Source: Pseudomonas putida
GTDB taxonomy: Bacteria > Pseudomonadota > Gammaproteobacteria > Pseudomonadales > Pseudomonadaceae
Length of the DNA: 64,000 nt
Assembly (NCBI RefSeq): GCF_002741075.1
Contig: NZ_CP016634.1
Coordinates: forward strand, 4,702,501-4,766,500
Direction: 5' to 3'
The notes below the pieces were generated by a model. That model was not told the DNA's origin, made no database searches, and saw only the letters and a list, made by a program, of their open reading frames with translations. The position numbers were made by a program, and so were the translations under genes. Positions 51,150 to 62,231 of this stretch are shown piece after piece (the first letter of the stretch is position 1; the number at the start of each line of letters is the position of its first letter).

Positions 51150-51231
51150 TCGCGGGTAAACCCGCTCCCACCGGCACTTCATCGCTCTCGGGCCTTGTGA
51201 TTCTTCCGGTAGGAGCGGGCTTGTCCCGCGA
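51150..51231. repeat. REP-type inverted repeat
   Basis: Arms 51150-51174 (TCGCGGGTAAACCCGCTCCC) and 51206-51231 (AGGAGCGGGCTTGTCCCGCG), directly after betA. Confidence 0.87.
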
Positions 51232-51254
51232 TAGCGTCCGTACTGGCAACACCG

Positions 51255-51282
51255 AAAAAGGCACCCTCCAGGGTGCCTTTTT
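51255..51282 (+). terminator. Rho-independent terminator after betIBA
   Basis: AAAAAGGCACCC-TCCA-GGGTGCCTTTTT is a perfect 12-bp stem followed by CATTTTC. The rest of 51283-51399 should contain the antiporter promoter. Confidence 0.94.
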
Positions 51283-51399
51283 CATTTTCAGAAACGCTTT
51301 ACAGGCTGCCAATTCATCAGGTTAGAATCGATTGGCACGCGACCTGCTAGTCAACGCTAACACGTCCTTTTTTCCCCGCGATGTACCGGAGTACTGCCT

Positions 51400-53142
51400 T
51401 TGGATGCGAGCACCATCAACAGCCTGTTCCTGATCGGCGCAATGCTGGTCGGGGCAAGTATCTTGGTCAGCTCGCTGTCATCGCGCCTGGGCATCCCTAT
51501 CCTGGTCATCATCCTCGCCGTCGGCATGCTCGCCGGGGTCGATGGTGGCGGCATCATCTTCAACAACTACCCGACCGCCTACCTGGTGGGCAACCTGGCC
51601 CTGGCCGTGATCCTGCTCGACGGCGGTCTGCGCACCCGGGTGGCGAGCTTTCGTGTGGCGCTTTGGCCGGCGTTGTCGCTGGCCACGGTGGGGGTGCTGA
51701 TCACCACCGGGCTGACCGGCATGATCGCCGCCTGGCTGTTCGACCTGAGCCTCATCCAGGGCCTTTTGATCGGCGCTATCGTCGGCTCCACCGACGCTGC
51801 GGCGGTGTTCTCCCTGCTCGGGGGCAAGGGCCTGAACGAGCGGGTCACCGCGACGCTCGAGATCGAGTCAGGCAGCAACGACCCCATGGCGGTGTTCCTC
51901 ACCGTCACCCTCATCGACATGATCGCCAGCGGCCAGACCGGCCTGCACTGGAGCCTGCTGACCCACCTGGTGCGCGAATTCGGCATCGGCAGCCTGCTGG
52001 GCCTGGGCGGCGGCTGGCTGATGCTGCAACTGGTCAATCGCATCAACCTGGCTGGCGGGTTGTACCCGATCCTGGTCATTGCCGGTGGTCTGGTGGTGTT
52101 CTCGCTGACCAACGCCCTGCACGGCAGCGGGTTCCTGGCGGTCTACTTGTGCGGCCTGGTGCTGGGCAACCGGCCGATCCGCAGCCGCCACGGCATCCTG
52201 CACATGCTCGATGGCATGGCATGGCTGGCACAGATCGGTATGTTCCTGGTGCTGGGCCTGTTGGTCACCCCGCACGACCTGCTGCCGATCGCCTTGCCCG
52301 CCTTGGGCTTGGCGCTGTGGATGATCCTGTTCGCGCGCCCGCTGTCGGTAGTGGCCAGCCTGCTGCCATTCAAGGCTTTCCATGGCCGCGAGAAAGCCTT
52401 CATCAGCTGGGTCGGTCTGCGCGGCGCGGTACCGATCATTCTTGCCGTGTTCCCGCTGATGGCAGGGCTACCGGACGCCCAGCTGTTCTTCAACCTGGCG
52501 TTCTTCATCGTCTTGGTGTCGCTGCTGGTGCAAGGCACCAGCCTGCCGTGGATGGCCAAACTGCTGAAAGTCACCGTACCACCGGACCCGGCCCCGATTT
52601 CCCGCTCGGCCCTGGAGGTGCACATCACCAGCGAGTGGGAGCTGTTCGTCTATCGCCTGGGTGCCGAAAAATGGTGCATCGGCGCCGCCCTGCGCGAGCT
52701 GAAGATGCCTGAAGGCACCCGGATCGCCGCGCTGTTTCGTGGCGAGCAACTGCTGCACCCCTCGGGCAGCACCGTACTGGAAGTGGGCGACATGCTGTGC
52801 GTGATAGGCCACGAACATAACCTGCCGGCTCTGGGCAAGCTGTTCAGCCAGGCGCCACAACGCGGGCTGGATTTGCGTTTCTTCGGCGATTTCGTCCTCG
52901 AAGGCGATGCCGAGCTCGGCGCAGTGGCTGCGCTTTATGGCCTGAAACTCGACGGGTTGGACGCGAAAATGCCGCTGGCGCAGTTCATCCGACAGAAGGT
53001 CGGAGGCGCTCCAGTAGTGGGCGATCAGGTCGAATGGAACAGTACGATCTGGACAGTGGCGACCATGGACGGGAACAAGATCCAGAAAGTGGGCGTCAGA
53101 TTCCCCGAAGGAACTCGACCCGGCCCTGGGTTGTTCCTCTAA
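51400..53142 (+). CDS. nhaP2: NhaP2-type cation:proton antiporter (CPA1)
   Basis: Inner-membrane potassium/sodium:proton antiporter (CvrA/NhaP2). About 12-13 helices in residues 1-390 with the CPA core [20 protein letters not shown] and the [12 protein letters not shown] motif. A C-terminal cytoplasmic regulatory part follows: TrkA-C (about 400-490, [14 protein letters not shown]) and a CorC/HlyC-like module (about 495-575). 580 aa. The start is TTG at 51400 ([14 protein letters not shown]…), with GGAG 8 bases upstream; no ATG fits. Confidence 0.94.
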   Translation: MDASTINSLFLIGAMLVGASILVSSLSSRLGIPILVIILAVGMLAGVDGGGIIFNNYPTAYLVGNLALAVILLDGGLRTRVASFRVALWPALSLATVGVLITTGLTGMIAAWLFDLSLIQGLLIGAIVGSTDAAAVFSLLGGKGLNERVTATLEIESGSNDPMAVFLTVTLIDMIASGQTGLHWSLLTHLVREFGIGSLLGLGGGWLMLQLVNRINLAGGLYPILVIAGGLVVFSLTNALHGSGFLAVYLCGLVLGNRPIRSRHGILHMLDGMAWLAQIGMFLVLGLLVTPHDLLPIALPALGLALWMILFARPLSVVASLLPFKAFHGREKAFISWVGLRGAVPIILAVFPLMAGLPDAQLFFNLAFFIVLVSLLVQGTSLPWMAKLLKVTVPPDPAPISRSALEVHITSEWELFVYRLGAEKWCIGAALRELKMPEGTRIAALFRGEQLLHPSGSTVLEVGDMLCVIGHEHNLPALGKLFSQAPQRGLDLRFFGDFVLEGDAELGAVAALYGLKLDGLDAKMPLAQFIRQKVGGAPVVGDQVEWNSTIWTVATMDGNKIQKVGVRFPEGTRPGPGLFL

Positions 53143-53177
53143 ACTCCGATTTGCCTCGTTTCGCAAGAATTCTGCCT

Positions 53178-56100
53178 ATGTCCCTGCGTGAGTCCCTCCG
53201 CGCAGCCCTGCTCGGGCTGTGTCTGTCCCTCTCGTTCGCCGTCACGGCGGCCGAGGCCCCGACCACCGCCAGCGTCCAGCACAGCCTCGACAAGATCGCC
53301 GAGCGCAAACTCCCGGAAGCCGAGCAGAAGGCCCTGCAACAAGTGCTCGAGCAGACCCTGGCCCTGCTCGCCAGCAAGGAAGACAGCGAGAAGAAACTCG
53401 CCGAGCTCAAGCAGCAACTGGCTAGCGCGCCCAACGAGATCCGTGACGGTCAACGCGAACTGGCCAAGCTCAAGCAAAGCAAGACCCTGCCAGTGGCCGA
53501 GCGCTACGCCAACCTCGCTGTCCCGCAGCTCGAGCAGATGCTCAGCGAGCGCAGCACCCAGCAAGGCGAACTGCAAAAAGCGCTGTCCGAAGCCAACAGC
53601 CTGATCATCAACTCCCAGACCCGCCCTGAGCGGGCCCAGGCCGAGATCAGCAGCAGCCAGACCCGCATCCAGCAGATCAACAACAGCCTCAAGTCGGGCA
53701 AGGATGGCGGCAAGCCGATCTCCGCCGACCAGCGCAACCAGCTCAATGCCGAACTCGCCTCGCTCAATGCGCGCATGGCCCTGCGTCGCCAGGAGATGAC
53801 CAGCAACAGCCAACTGCAGGATCTGGGCAATGCCCGCCATGACCTGCTGATCGAGCGTGCCGCGCGCCTGGAACAGGAAATCCAGGAGCTGCAGACACTG
53901 ATCAACGACAAGCGCCTGGCCCAGTCCCAGCAGACCGTCACCCAGCAATCGCTCGAAGCCCAGAAGGCCGGCAGCAGCACCTTGCTGGCCACCGAGAGCA
54001 CCGCCAACGTCAAGCTTTCCGACTACCTGCTCAAGAGCACCGACCGGCTCAACGAGGTCACTCAGCAGAACCTCAGTACCAAGCAGCAACTGGACAGTCT
54101 GACCCAGGCCGACCAAGCGCTGGACGAGCAGATCGACGTGCTCAAGGGCAGCCTGCTGCTGTCCAAGATCCTCTACAAGCAAAAGCAGGCGTTGCCGCAC
54201 CTTAAGGTCGATCGCAACCTGGCTGACCAGATCGCCGACATTCGCCTCTATCAGTTCGAGATCAACCAGCAGCGCGAGCAGATGAGCAGCCCCTCGGTCT
54301 ACGTCGACAAGCTGCTGGCCGCCCAGCCCGAGGAAGAGGCCACGCCACAGCTGCGCAAGGCCCTGCTCGAAGTAGTGATCACCCGCAGCGACCTGCTCGA
54401 GCGCTTGAACCGAGAGCTTTCAGCGCTGCTCAACGAGTCCATCACGCTGCAACTGAACCAGAAGCAACTGCTGAGCACCGCCCAGAGCCTGCGCACCACC
54501 CTGGAAGAGCAGATGTTCTGGATTCCCAGCAACAAGCCGCTGGACTGGGAATGGCTGAGCTATGTGCCCGAGCGGCTTGCCGACCAGATCGCCAACCTGC
54601 CTTGGGGTTCGGGCCTCAAGGAGCTGACCGACGGCCTGGCGCAGCGCCCGCTGTTGTTCCTGCCGCTGCTGCTGGTGATCGGCGCGCTGCTGTGGCGACG
54701 CAAGTACCTGTATCAGCGCCTGGGCAAGGTTCACCAGGACATTGGCCATTTCCGTCGCGACAGCCAGTGGCACACGCCCCAGGCGATCCTGATCAACATT
54801 CTCCTTGCCTTGCCGGTTGCCTTGGCCTTGGCCCTGGGCAGCTATGCGCTGCAGATCGACGCCCGCGGCCAGAACGCCAACCTGGGCGCCGCCCTGTGGC
54901 AGATCGCCCAGGCCTGGCTGGTGTTCTACACCGCCTATCGCATCCTCGCGCCGGGTGGGGTGGCCGAGATCCACTTCCGCTGGCACAAGCCGCAGGTCGA
55001 ATTCCTGCGTGGCTGGGTCCGCCGGCTGGGCACCGTGGTGCTGGCCCTGGTGGGCGTGGTGGCGGTGGCCGAGCACCAGCCGTCGGCCTTGGCCGATGAC
55101 GTGCTGGGCATCGGCGTGGTGCTGACCTGCTATGCCCTGATGGCCTGGTTGCTCAGCCGCCTGCTGCTGAGCAGCCCCGCGCACCGGGACGCCTCGCTGT
55201 TCCGCAGAGCGGTCGGGGTAGCCTTCACGGCCCTGCCCATCGCGCTGTTCGTGGCCGTGTGCTTCGGCTACTACTACACCGCCCTCAAGCTCACCGACCG
55301 GCTCATCTACACCCTCTACCTGCTGTTGTTCTGGCTGGTGATCGAGGCGGCCTTCGTCCGCGGGCTCTCGGTTGCGGCCCGGCGCCTGGCCTACCAGCGC
55401 GCCCTGAGCAAACGCCAGGCCGCCAAGGAGGGGCTGGACGGCGAGGTGATCGTCGAAGAGCCAACCCTGGATATCGAACAGGTCAACCAGCAGTCCCTGC
55501 GCCTGATCCGCCTGGCCCTGCTCGGCGGCTTCATTGCCGGCCTGTACTGGGTCTGGTCGGACCTGATCTCGGTCTTCGCCTACCTCAACAACTTCACCCT
55601 GTACGAGTACACCAGCGGCACGGGTGCGGCGGCCAGCATGGTGCCGATCAGCCTGGGCGACCTGCTCGGCGCGCTGGTGATCGTCGGCATCACCTTCGCC
55701 CTGGCCGGCAACCTGCCAGGCCTGTTGGAGGTGCTGGTGCTGTCGCGCCTGAACCTGGCCCAGGGCAGCGCCTACGCCACGACCACGCTGTTGTCGTACA
55801 CCATCGTCGGCGTCGGCATCGTCAGCACCCTGTCGACCCTCGGGGTGAGCTGGGACAAGCTGCAATGGCTGGTGGCGGCCCTGTCGGTGGGCCTGGGCTT
55901 CGGCATGCAGGAGATCTTCGCCAACTTCATCTCTGGCATCATGATCCTGTTCGAACGTCCGGTACGCATCGGCGACACCATCACCATCGGCAACCTGTCC
56001 GGCACGGTGAGCAAGATCCGCATTCGCGCCACCACCATCACCGACTTCGACCGCAAGGACATCATCGTCCCCAACAAGACCTTCATCACCGGCCAGCTGA

Positions 56101-56486
56101 TCAACTGGTCGCTGACCGACACCGTCACCCGCGTCACCCTCAAGCTAGGCATCGACTACGGCTCGGACCTGGACCTGGTGCGCGAGCTGCTGCTCAAGGG
56201 CGCCCATGAGAACCCACGGGTGCTCAAGGACCCCGAGCCGATCGTGTACTTCCTCAACTTCGGCGAAAGCTCGCTGGACCACGAACTGCGCATGCACGTA
56301 CGCGACCTGGGCGACCGCAACCCGACGCTGGATGAGATCAACCGCTACATCAACCGCGAGTTCAAGGCGCACAACATCAAGATCTCGGTGCGCCAGGTCG
56401 AGGTGTTCCTGATGGACAGGCAAGGCGGCAAGCAGCAGTTGATTCCGGTGGAGCATCCGAAACCCGATGGCACTGCACCGGCCTGA
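53178..56486 (+). CDS. mscK: Large mechanosensitive channel, MscK/KefA type
   Basis: Potassium-dependent mechanosensitive channel that relieves osmotic downshock. 1102 aa. Signal peptide (LLGLCLSLSFAVTAAEA); a long periplasmic coiled coil (about 30-490, Gln/Leu-rich); about eleven membrane helices (about 540-960); an MscS core with pore-lining helix GLGFGMQEIFANFISGIMIL and the ERPVRIGDTI/TVSKIRIRATTITDFD beta-domain. Start ATG at 53178, 35 bases after the antiporter stop, so possibly one osmotic operon with it. Confidence 0.95.
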   Translation: MSLRESLRAALLGLCLSLSFAVTAAEAPTTASVQHSLDKIAERKLPEAEQKALQQVLEQTLALLASKEDSEKKLAELKQQLASAPNEIRDGQRELAKLKQSKTLPVAERYANLAVPQLEQMLSERSTQQGELQKALSEANSLIINSQTRPERAQAEISSSQTRIQQINNSLKSGKDGGKPISADQRNQLNAELASLNARMALRRQEMTSNSQLQDLGNARHDLLIERAARLEQEIQELQTLINDKRLAQSQQTVTQQSLEAQKAGSSTLLATESTANVKLSDYLLKSTDRLNEVTQQNLSTKQQLDSLTQADQALDEQIDVLKGSLLLSKILYKQKQALPHLKVDRNLADQIADIRLYQFEINQQREQMSSPSVYVDKLLAAQPEEEATPQLRKALLEVVITRSDLLERLNRELSALLNESITLQLNQKQLLSTAQSLRTTLEEQMFWIPSNKPLDWEWLSYVPERLADQIANLPWGSGLKELTDGLAQRPLLFLPLLLVIGALLWRRKYLYQRLGKVHQDIGHFRRDSQWHTPQAILINILLALPVALALALGSYALQIDARGQNANLGAALWQIAQAWLVFYTAYRILAPGGVAEIHFRWHKPQVEFLRGWVRRLGTVVLALVGVVAVAEHQPSALADDVLGIGVVLTCYALMAWLLSRLLLSSPAHRDASLFRRAVGVAFTALPIALFVAVCFGYYYTALKLTDRLIYTLYLLLFWLVIEAAFVRGLSVAARRLAYQRALSKRQAAKEGLDGEVIVEEPTLDIEQVNQQSLRLIRLALLGGFIAGLYWVWSDLISVFAYLNNFTLYEYTSGTGAAASMVPISLGDLLGALVIVGITFALAGNLPGLLEVLVLSRLNLAQGSAYATTTLLSYTIVGVGIVSTLSTLGVSWDKLQWLVAALSVGLGFGMQEIFANFISGIMILFERPVRIGDTITIGNLSGTVSKIRIRATTITDFDRKDIIVPNKTFITGQLINWSLTDTVTRVTLKLGIDYGSDLDLVRELLLKGAHENPRVLKDPEPIVYFLNFGESSLDHELRMHVRDLGDRNPTLDEINRYINREFKAHNIKISVRQVEVFLMDRQGGKQQLIPVEHPKPDGTAPA

Positions 56487-58109
<1,623 letters not shown>

Positions 58110-58158
58110 CGATCACCTACTCCTACAAGAGGCGCGCAAGACTTCAAGAGGAAACACC

Positions 58159-58596
58159 ATGTCCGACCCAATGCTGATCCCCTGCCCCCACTGCAACGGC
58201 CTCAATCGCCTGCCCGCCGAGCGTCTGGGCGACGCCCCGAAATGCGGGCGCTGCAAGCATGATGTGCTGCTCAGCGTTCCCTTCGAACTCACCGAAGCCA
58301 GCTACTCCAGCCAGATCAAGGGCGATCTGCCCCTGCTGCTGGACGTCTGGGCCGACTGGTGTGGGCCGTGCAAATCCTTCGCCCCAGTGTTCGAACAAGC
58401 GGCCCGCCAGCTCGCCGGGCGCTGCCGCCTGGCCAAGCTGGACAGCGAGGCCAACCGCAACCTCGCCGGCCAGTTGGGCATCCGCTCGATCCCCAGTCTG
58501 ATCCTGTTCAAGAACGGTCGTGAAGTCACCCGCCAGGCCGGCGCGTTCCCACTCCAGTCATTGCTGGAGTGGCTGCGCAGCCAGGGAGTCTACTAG
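58159..58596 (+). CDS. trxC: Thioredoxin TrxC (thioredoxin 2)
   Basis: Cytoplasmic thiol-disulphide oxidoreductase with an N-terminal zinc finger: CPHC (Cys9, Cys12) and CGRC (Cys29, Cys32), then WADWCGPC with redox Cys68 and Cys71. 145 aa. Ribosome-binding site AAGAGG before the ATG. Its stop TAG shares the palindrome CTAG with the stop of parA on the opposite strand (58593-58596). Confidence 0.97.
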   Translation: MSDPMLIPCPHCNGLNRLPAERLGDAPKCGRCKHDVLLSVPFELTEASYSSQIKGDLPLLLDVWADWCGPCKSFAPVFEQAARQLAGRCRLAKLDSEANRNLAGQLGIRSIPSLILFKNGREVTRQAGAFPLQSLLEWLRSQGVY

Positions 58597-59366
58597 GCGT
58601 TCTCTTCGAGCAGCGCGTGCAGCTCGACGAACTGCTGGGTCAGCTTGTGCCGAGGCTCCAGGTGGATCAGCGGCAAGCTGGCATGGTGGGATTCACGCAT
58701 CTTCACCGAGCTGGCCAGGTAGACCGGCAACACCGGCAGGCCTTCGGCCAGCAGTTCATCGAGCATCTGCTGCGGCAGGCTGGCGCGTGACTGGAACTGG
58801 TTGACCACGATGCCTTCGACCAACAGGTCTTCGTTGTGGTCGTCCTTGAGCTCCTCGATCTCGGCGAGCAGGCCATACAGCGCCTGACGCGAGAAACTGT
58901 CGCAATCGAAGGGAATGAGCACGCGATCGGCAGCGATCAACGCAGAAACCGCATAGAAGTTGAGCGCAGGCGGGGTATCGAGGTAGATCCGCTCGTAGTC
59001 CTCGTCCAGCTCATCGAGCAGTTTGCGCAGCTTGTTGATCTTGTGCTTGGCCTCGAGCTTGGGCTGAAGGTCGGCCAATTCGGGGGTCGCGGTGACCACA
59101 TGCAGGTTGTCGAACGGCGTTTCGTAGATATCGACCTTGTTCTTCTTGGCGAACGGCCCGCTGGAGAGGGTCTGCTTGAAGAAATCGGCGATGCCCATGG
59201 GAATGTCCTCGCCGGTCAGCCCGGTGAGGTACTGGGTGGAGTTGGCCTGGGCATCCAGGTCGATCAACAGGGTCCGATAGCCTTCACTGGCACTGACCGC
59301 TGCCAGGTTGCAGGCGATGCTCGACTTGCCCACGCCACCTTTCTGATTGAACACCACGCGCCGCAT
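58593..59366 (-). CDS. ParA family ATPase, orphan
   Basis: 257-aa deviant-Walker ATPase of the ParA/Soj/MinD class, used to position DNA or protein cargo. Deviant Walker [11 protein letters not shown] (Lys9, Lys14), Walker A' [11 protein letters not shown] and Walker B YLDTPPAL. No N-terminal HTH. No parB or parS is seen here, so it is not the chromosomal partition pair (near oriC in pseudomonads); cargo unknown. GGAG precedes the ATG at 59366. Convergent with trxC (4-base overlap), divergent from the polyene cluster. Confidence 0.92.
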   Translation of the reverse strand: MRRVVFNQKGGVGKSSIACNLAAVSASEGYRTLLIDLDAQANSTQYLTGLTGEDIPMGIADFFKQTLSSGPFAKKNKVDIYETPFDNLHVVTATPELADLQPKLEAKHKINKLRKLLDELDEDYERIYLDTPPALNFYAVSALIAADRVLIPFDCDSFSRQALYGLLAEIEELKDDHNEDLLVEGIVVNQFQSRASLPQQMLDELLAEGLPVLPVYLASSVKMRESHHASLPLIHLEPRHKLTQQFVELHALLEENA

Positions 59367-59673
59367 GGAAGACCTCCGTGTATCAACGAATGCCCGAGTA
59401 TGTGTCCGGCGAGCGACAATGACCAGTACCGCCCGCTCAACCTTTCCTACCCAGGTGCCGATAAGCTTCTTAACCGTTCATCGGAAACCGCGGGTAAACG
59501 ATCGGAGCTGGCCGACTAGCCAGAGCGTTGTGCCATTCGTCATTGTCCAAGGCGTATTTGCTAGCGGTCGCCTGCACCGGGATAATGCGCGCCACTCGGC
59601 GAGTGTGAATCCTTCAGGCCGCTCCGAGCCACTCCGACGCCAAGGACGCCCCAGGGCGGGAAACAACCACATC
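59367..59673. other. parA-polyene cluster divergent gap
   Basis: 307 bases with no recognisable gene. Besides a candidate promoter at 59558-59586 I see no REP copy, terminator or regulator site. Confidence 0.5.
59558..59586 (+). promoter_or_regulatory. Candidate sigma-70 promoter of the polyene cluster
   Basis: TTGCTA-N17-GATAAT has ideal spacing and good -35/-10 matches, about 88 bases before the first gene. Pattern match only. Confidence 0.5.
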
Positions 59674-60390
59674 GTGATCACTTTCAACATCAGCCAATGG
59701 CGCGCCTGGGCCCCTGGCCTGCACACGCCTGCCGACTGGCGTACGTGGGCCGACGGAGAACCCTTATCGCCAGACGACAGCCAGGTGCCGGACGTGTCCT
59801 TTCTGCCGGCCATGCAGCGCCGGCGCCTGAGCCCCTTGGCCCGCATGGCGTTCGCCGTGGGTTGGCCACTTGCCGACAGGTACGAATCGCTGCCGCTGGT
59901 GTACGTTTCGCGCCATGGTGAAACCCCGCGCACCTTCTCCATCCTCAGCGACCTCGCCCAAGGCGAGCCGCTCTCGCCCACCCAGTTCAGCCTCTGCGTG
60001 CACAATGCGGTAATCGGCCTGTGGTCGATCCTACGCGGGCATACGTGCGAAATGACCGCCCTGGCCGCGGCCGGCGACGGTTTCGAACATGGCATCATCG
60101 AGGCGGCCGGTCTGCTCGATGAAGGCGCACCAGCCGTGCTGCTGATCGTCGCCGAAGAACTGCCAGCAGCGGCCTATCGGCCCTGGATCGACGATGTGCC
60201 GTTCTCCTACGCCCTGGGCCTTCTGTTGACCCCTGGCGAGCAATGGCAACTGGACCTGACACCCGGCAGCGAAACCGCGCCCGGCGATCTGCCCAATGCC
60301 TTGAGCTGGCTGCGCGCCCTGCTCGTCGACCAGGCCACGCTCACCCACCCAGGAAAGCAACGCTCATGGAACTGGCAGCGGCTCGCGTGA
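59674..60390 (+). CDS. Beta-ketoacyl synthase chain-length factor-like protein
   Basis: About 238 aa, single domain of the ketosynthase N-terminal type (PF13723-like), as used in aryl-polyene/flexirubin clusters. The N-terminus MITFNISQWRAWAPGLHTPA and the segment PLARMAFAVGWPLADRYESL then PLVYVSRHGE fit. SPTQFSLCVHNAVIGLWSIL follows. No full ketosynthase Cys-His-His set is visible, so it probably acts with a separate ketosynthase. Start taken as GTG at 59674; the ribosome-binding site is weak and the region upstream in frame has no family similarity. The downstream gene starts 25 bases before its end. Confidence 0.82.
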   Translation: MITFNISQWRAWAPGLHTPADWRTWADGEPLSPDDSQVPDVSFLPAMQRRRLSPLARMAFAVGWPLADRYESLPLVYVSRHGETPRTFSILSDLAQGEPLSPTQFSLCVHNAVIGLWSILRGHTCEMTALAAAGDGFEHGIIEAAGLLDEGAPAVLLIVAEELPAAAYRPWIDDVPFSYALGLLLTPGEQWQLDLTPGSETAPGDLPNALSWLRALLVDQATLTHPGKQRSWNWQRLA

Positions 60391-61184
60391 ACAAGCCCCG
60401 GGATGCCTACCCCTGGCGCCTGGTGGCGACCGCACTGAGCTTTGCCCTGTTCGGTGTGGGCAGCCTGTGTCTGCGCGTGCTGGTGTTTCCATTGCTCGCC
60501 TGCCTGCCCGGTGGCGTCCAACGCCACCAGCACCGTGCCCGCCGCACCATCGGCTGGCTGTTCTGGCGGTTCATTCGCTTCATGCAGGTCAGCGGCGTGC
60601 TCACCTACGAGGTCATCGGCGCCGAGCGCCTGGGCCGACCGGGGCAGCTCATCATCGCCAACCATCCCTCGTTGATCGACGTGGTGTTCCTCATCGGCCT
60701 GGCCCGCAACGCCAATTGCGTGGTCAAGCAGAGCCTGTTCGACAACCCCTTCACCCGCGGCCCGGTACGTGAGGCCCGCTACATCGGCAACGATGGCAGC
60801 ATGCAAATGCTCGAGACCGCCTCCGAGACCCTGCGCCAGGGCCAGCCACTGATCATCTTCCCCGAGGGCACCCGCACGCCCCCCGGCCAGGCCCCGGCCT
60901 TTCATCGCGGTGCCGCCGCGATCGCCTTGCGCGGTGCGAAAATCATCACACCCGTGACCATCAGCGTCAGCCCCACCACGCTGACCAAACATGAGCCCTG
61001 GTACCGCATTCCGCGCCGACGTGTGCATTTTCACCTGCATGTCGGTGCCGATATCGACCCTGTCTCGTTCGCCAGGCTGGGCCCGGCGCCGGTTGCGTCT
61101 CGCCTCCTCAACGATTACCTGCATCAGTATTTCATCAAGGAGCTCGCCGAAGATGAGCGATCCACAGCAAGACCTGCACCGTGA
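60366..61184 (+). CDS. PlsC-type lysophospholipid acyltransferase family protein
   Basis: 272-aa membrane-associated acyltransferase. One N-terminal hydrophobic segment (about 18-45). The catalytic NHPSLID motif (HX4D, His100 and Asp105) and the phosphate-binding FPEGTRT (Glu167) are intact. In aryl-polyene clusters such enzymes are thought to move the acyl chain onto a lipid or sugar. Start ATG at 60366 lies inside the previous gene; its end overlaps the ACP gene by 32 bases. Confidence 0.88.
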   Translation: MELAAARVNKPRDAYPWRLVATALSFALFGVGSLCLRVLVFPLLACLPGGVQRHQHRARRTIGWLFWRFIRFMQVSGVLTYEVIGAERLGRPGQLIIANHPSLIDVVFLIGLARNANCVVKQSLFDNPFTRGPVREARYIGNDGSMQMLETASETLRQGQPLIIFPEGTRTPPGQAPAFHRGAAAIALRGAKIITPVTISVSPTTLTKHEPWYRIPRRRVHFHLHVGADIDPVSFARLGPAPVASRLLNDYLHQYFIKELAEDERSTARPAP

Positions 61185-61425
61185 TATCAAGCAATTGATC
61201 ATCGACGCCCTGGGGCTGGAAGACATCGCCGTCCAGGACATCGATGACCAGCAACCCCTGTTCGGCGAAGGCCTGGGCCTGGACTCGGTGGACGCCCTGG
61301 AGCTCGGCATTGCCTTGCAGAAACGGTTCGGGATCAAGATCGATGCCGACGCCAAGGACACCCGCTCCCATTTCACCAATATCACCACCCTGGCAGCATT
61401 CGTCACTGCCCGTCAGGCCGCCTGA
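61153..61425 (+). CDS. Acyl carrier protein (first)
   Basis: 90-aa phosphopantetheine-carrier protein. Attachment Ser45 in EGLGLDSVDALELG. It begins 32 bases before the acyltransferase stop, with AAGGAG 10 bases upstream of the ATG. Tandem ACPs are typical of aryl-polyene clusters, and the pair is not the housekeeping AcpP. Confidence 0.93.
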   Translation: MSDPQQDLHRDIKQLIIDALGLEDIAVQDIDDQQPLFGEGLGLDSVDALELGIALQKRFGIKIDADAKDTRSHFTNITTLAAFVTARQAA

Positions 61426-61434
61426 GACCGCACC

Positions 61435-61689
61435 ATGCAAAACCGCGAAGACATCTTCAACCTCCTGCGCAACGCCCTCGTCGAGCTGTTCGAGCTTGAC
61501 CCGGCCAGCATCAGCCTGGAGTCCCACCTGTACCAGGACCTGGAGATCGACAGCATCGACGCCATCGACCTGATCGATCACATCAAACGCCAGACCGGCA
61601 AGAAGATCACTGCCGAAGACTTCAAGTCGGTGCGCACAGTCAACGACGTGGTCGAAGCGGTCTTCCGCCTGGTCAACACCGCAGCATGA
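61435..61689 (+). CDS. Acyl carrier protein (second)
   Basis: 84 aa, attachment Ser40 in YQDLEIDSIDAIDLID. 9 bases after the first ACP. Its sequence differs clearly from the first (DLEIDS versus LGLDS), suggesting separate roles. Its stop overlaps the next start by 4 bases (ATGA). Confidence 0.93.
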   Translation: MQNREDIFNLLRNALVELFELDPASISLESHLYQDLEIDSIDAIDLIDHIKRQTGKKITAEDFKSVRTVNDVVEAVFRLVNTAA

Positions 61690-62231
61690 AACGCCTGTTC
61701 GGCCTCGCCCTGGTCATCGCCGGGGTGCTTTACCCCTTCGCCGTGTACTTCGGCCTGGCCCGGTTCGCGCCCTGGCAGTTCGCCCTGTTGCTCGCTGTCC
61801 TGTGGCTGGCCCGTGCCGCGGGCACTGCGCGCAAGCCAGGCAACCTGGGGATGACCGCCGTGGCCCTGGCATTCTGCGCAGTGCTGGCCTTGAGCGACAG
61901 TGCCCAGCTGTTGCGCTGGTATCCGGTGCTGGTCAATGCCTTCATGCTGGCCCTGTTCGCCTCGAGCCTGAAGTACGGCCCGCCCGTGATCGAGCGCATG
62001 GCCCGCCTGCGCGAGCCTGACTTGCCACCTGCGGCCATCACCTACACGCGGCGCGTGACCCAGGTCTGGAGCCTGTTTTTCGTGGTCAACGGTTTGATCG
62101 CCGCCGGGCTCACCCTGTGGGCGCCACTGAGCTGGTGGACCCTGTACAACGGCCTGGTCGCCTACCTGGCGATGGGGGTGCTGTTCGCCGCGGAATGGCT
62201 GACACGACAACATGTGCGAGGACGCTCATGA
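61686..62231 (+). CDS. Membrane protein of aryl-polyene clusters (COG4648-type)
   Basis: 181-aa predicted inner-membrane protein with about five helices (for example LFGLALVIAGVLYPFAVYF, FALLLAVLWLARAAG and LVNAFMLALFASSL). Members of this family are found next to ACP genes in aryl-polyene loci, with no known enzymatic role. ATGA overlaps at both ends (with the second ACP and the ligase) show tight coupling. Confidence 0.85.
   Translation: MKRLFGLALVIAGVLYPFAVYFGLARFAPWQFALLLAVLWLARAAGTARKPGNLGMTAVALAFCAVLALSDSAQLLRWYPVLVNAFMLALFASSLKYGPPVIERMARLREPDLPPAAITYTRRVTQVWSLFFVVNGLIAAGLTLWAPLSWWTLYNGLVAYLAMGVLFAAEWLTRQHVRGRS

Noticed and set aside
58593..59366. ParA as the chromosomal partition ATPase
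   Set aside because: No parB follows and the surrounding genes are not the oriC-proximal gidAB-parAB set.
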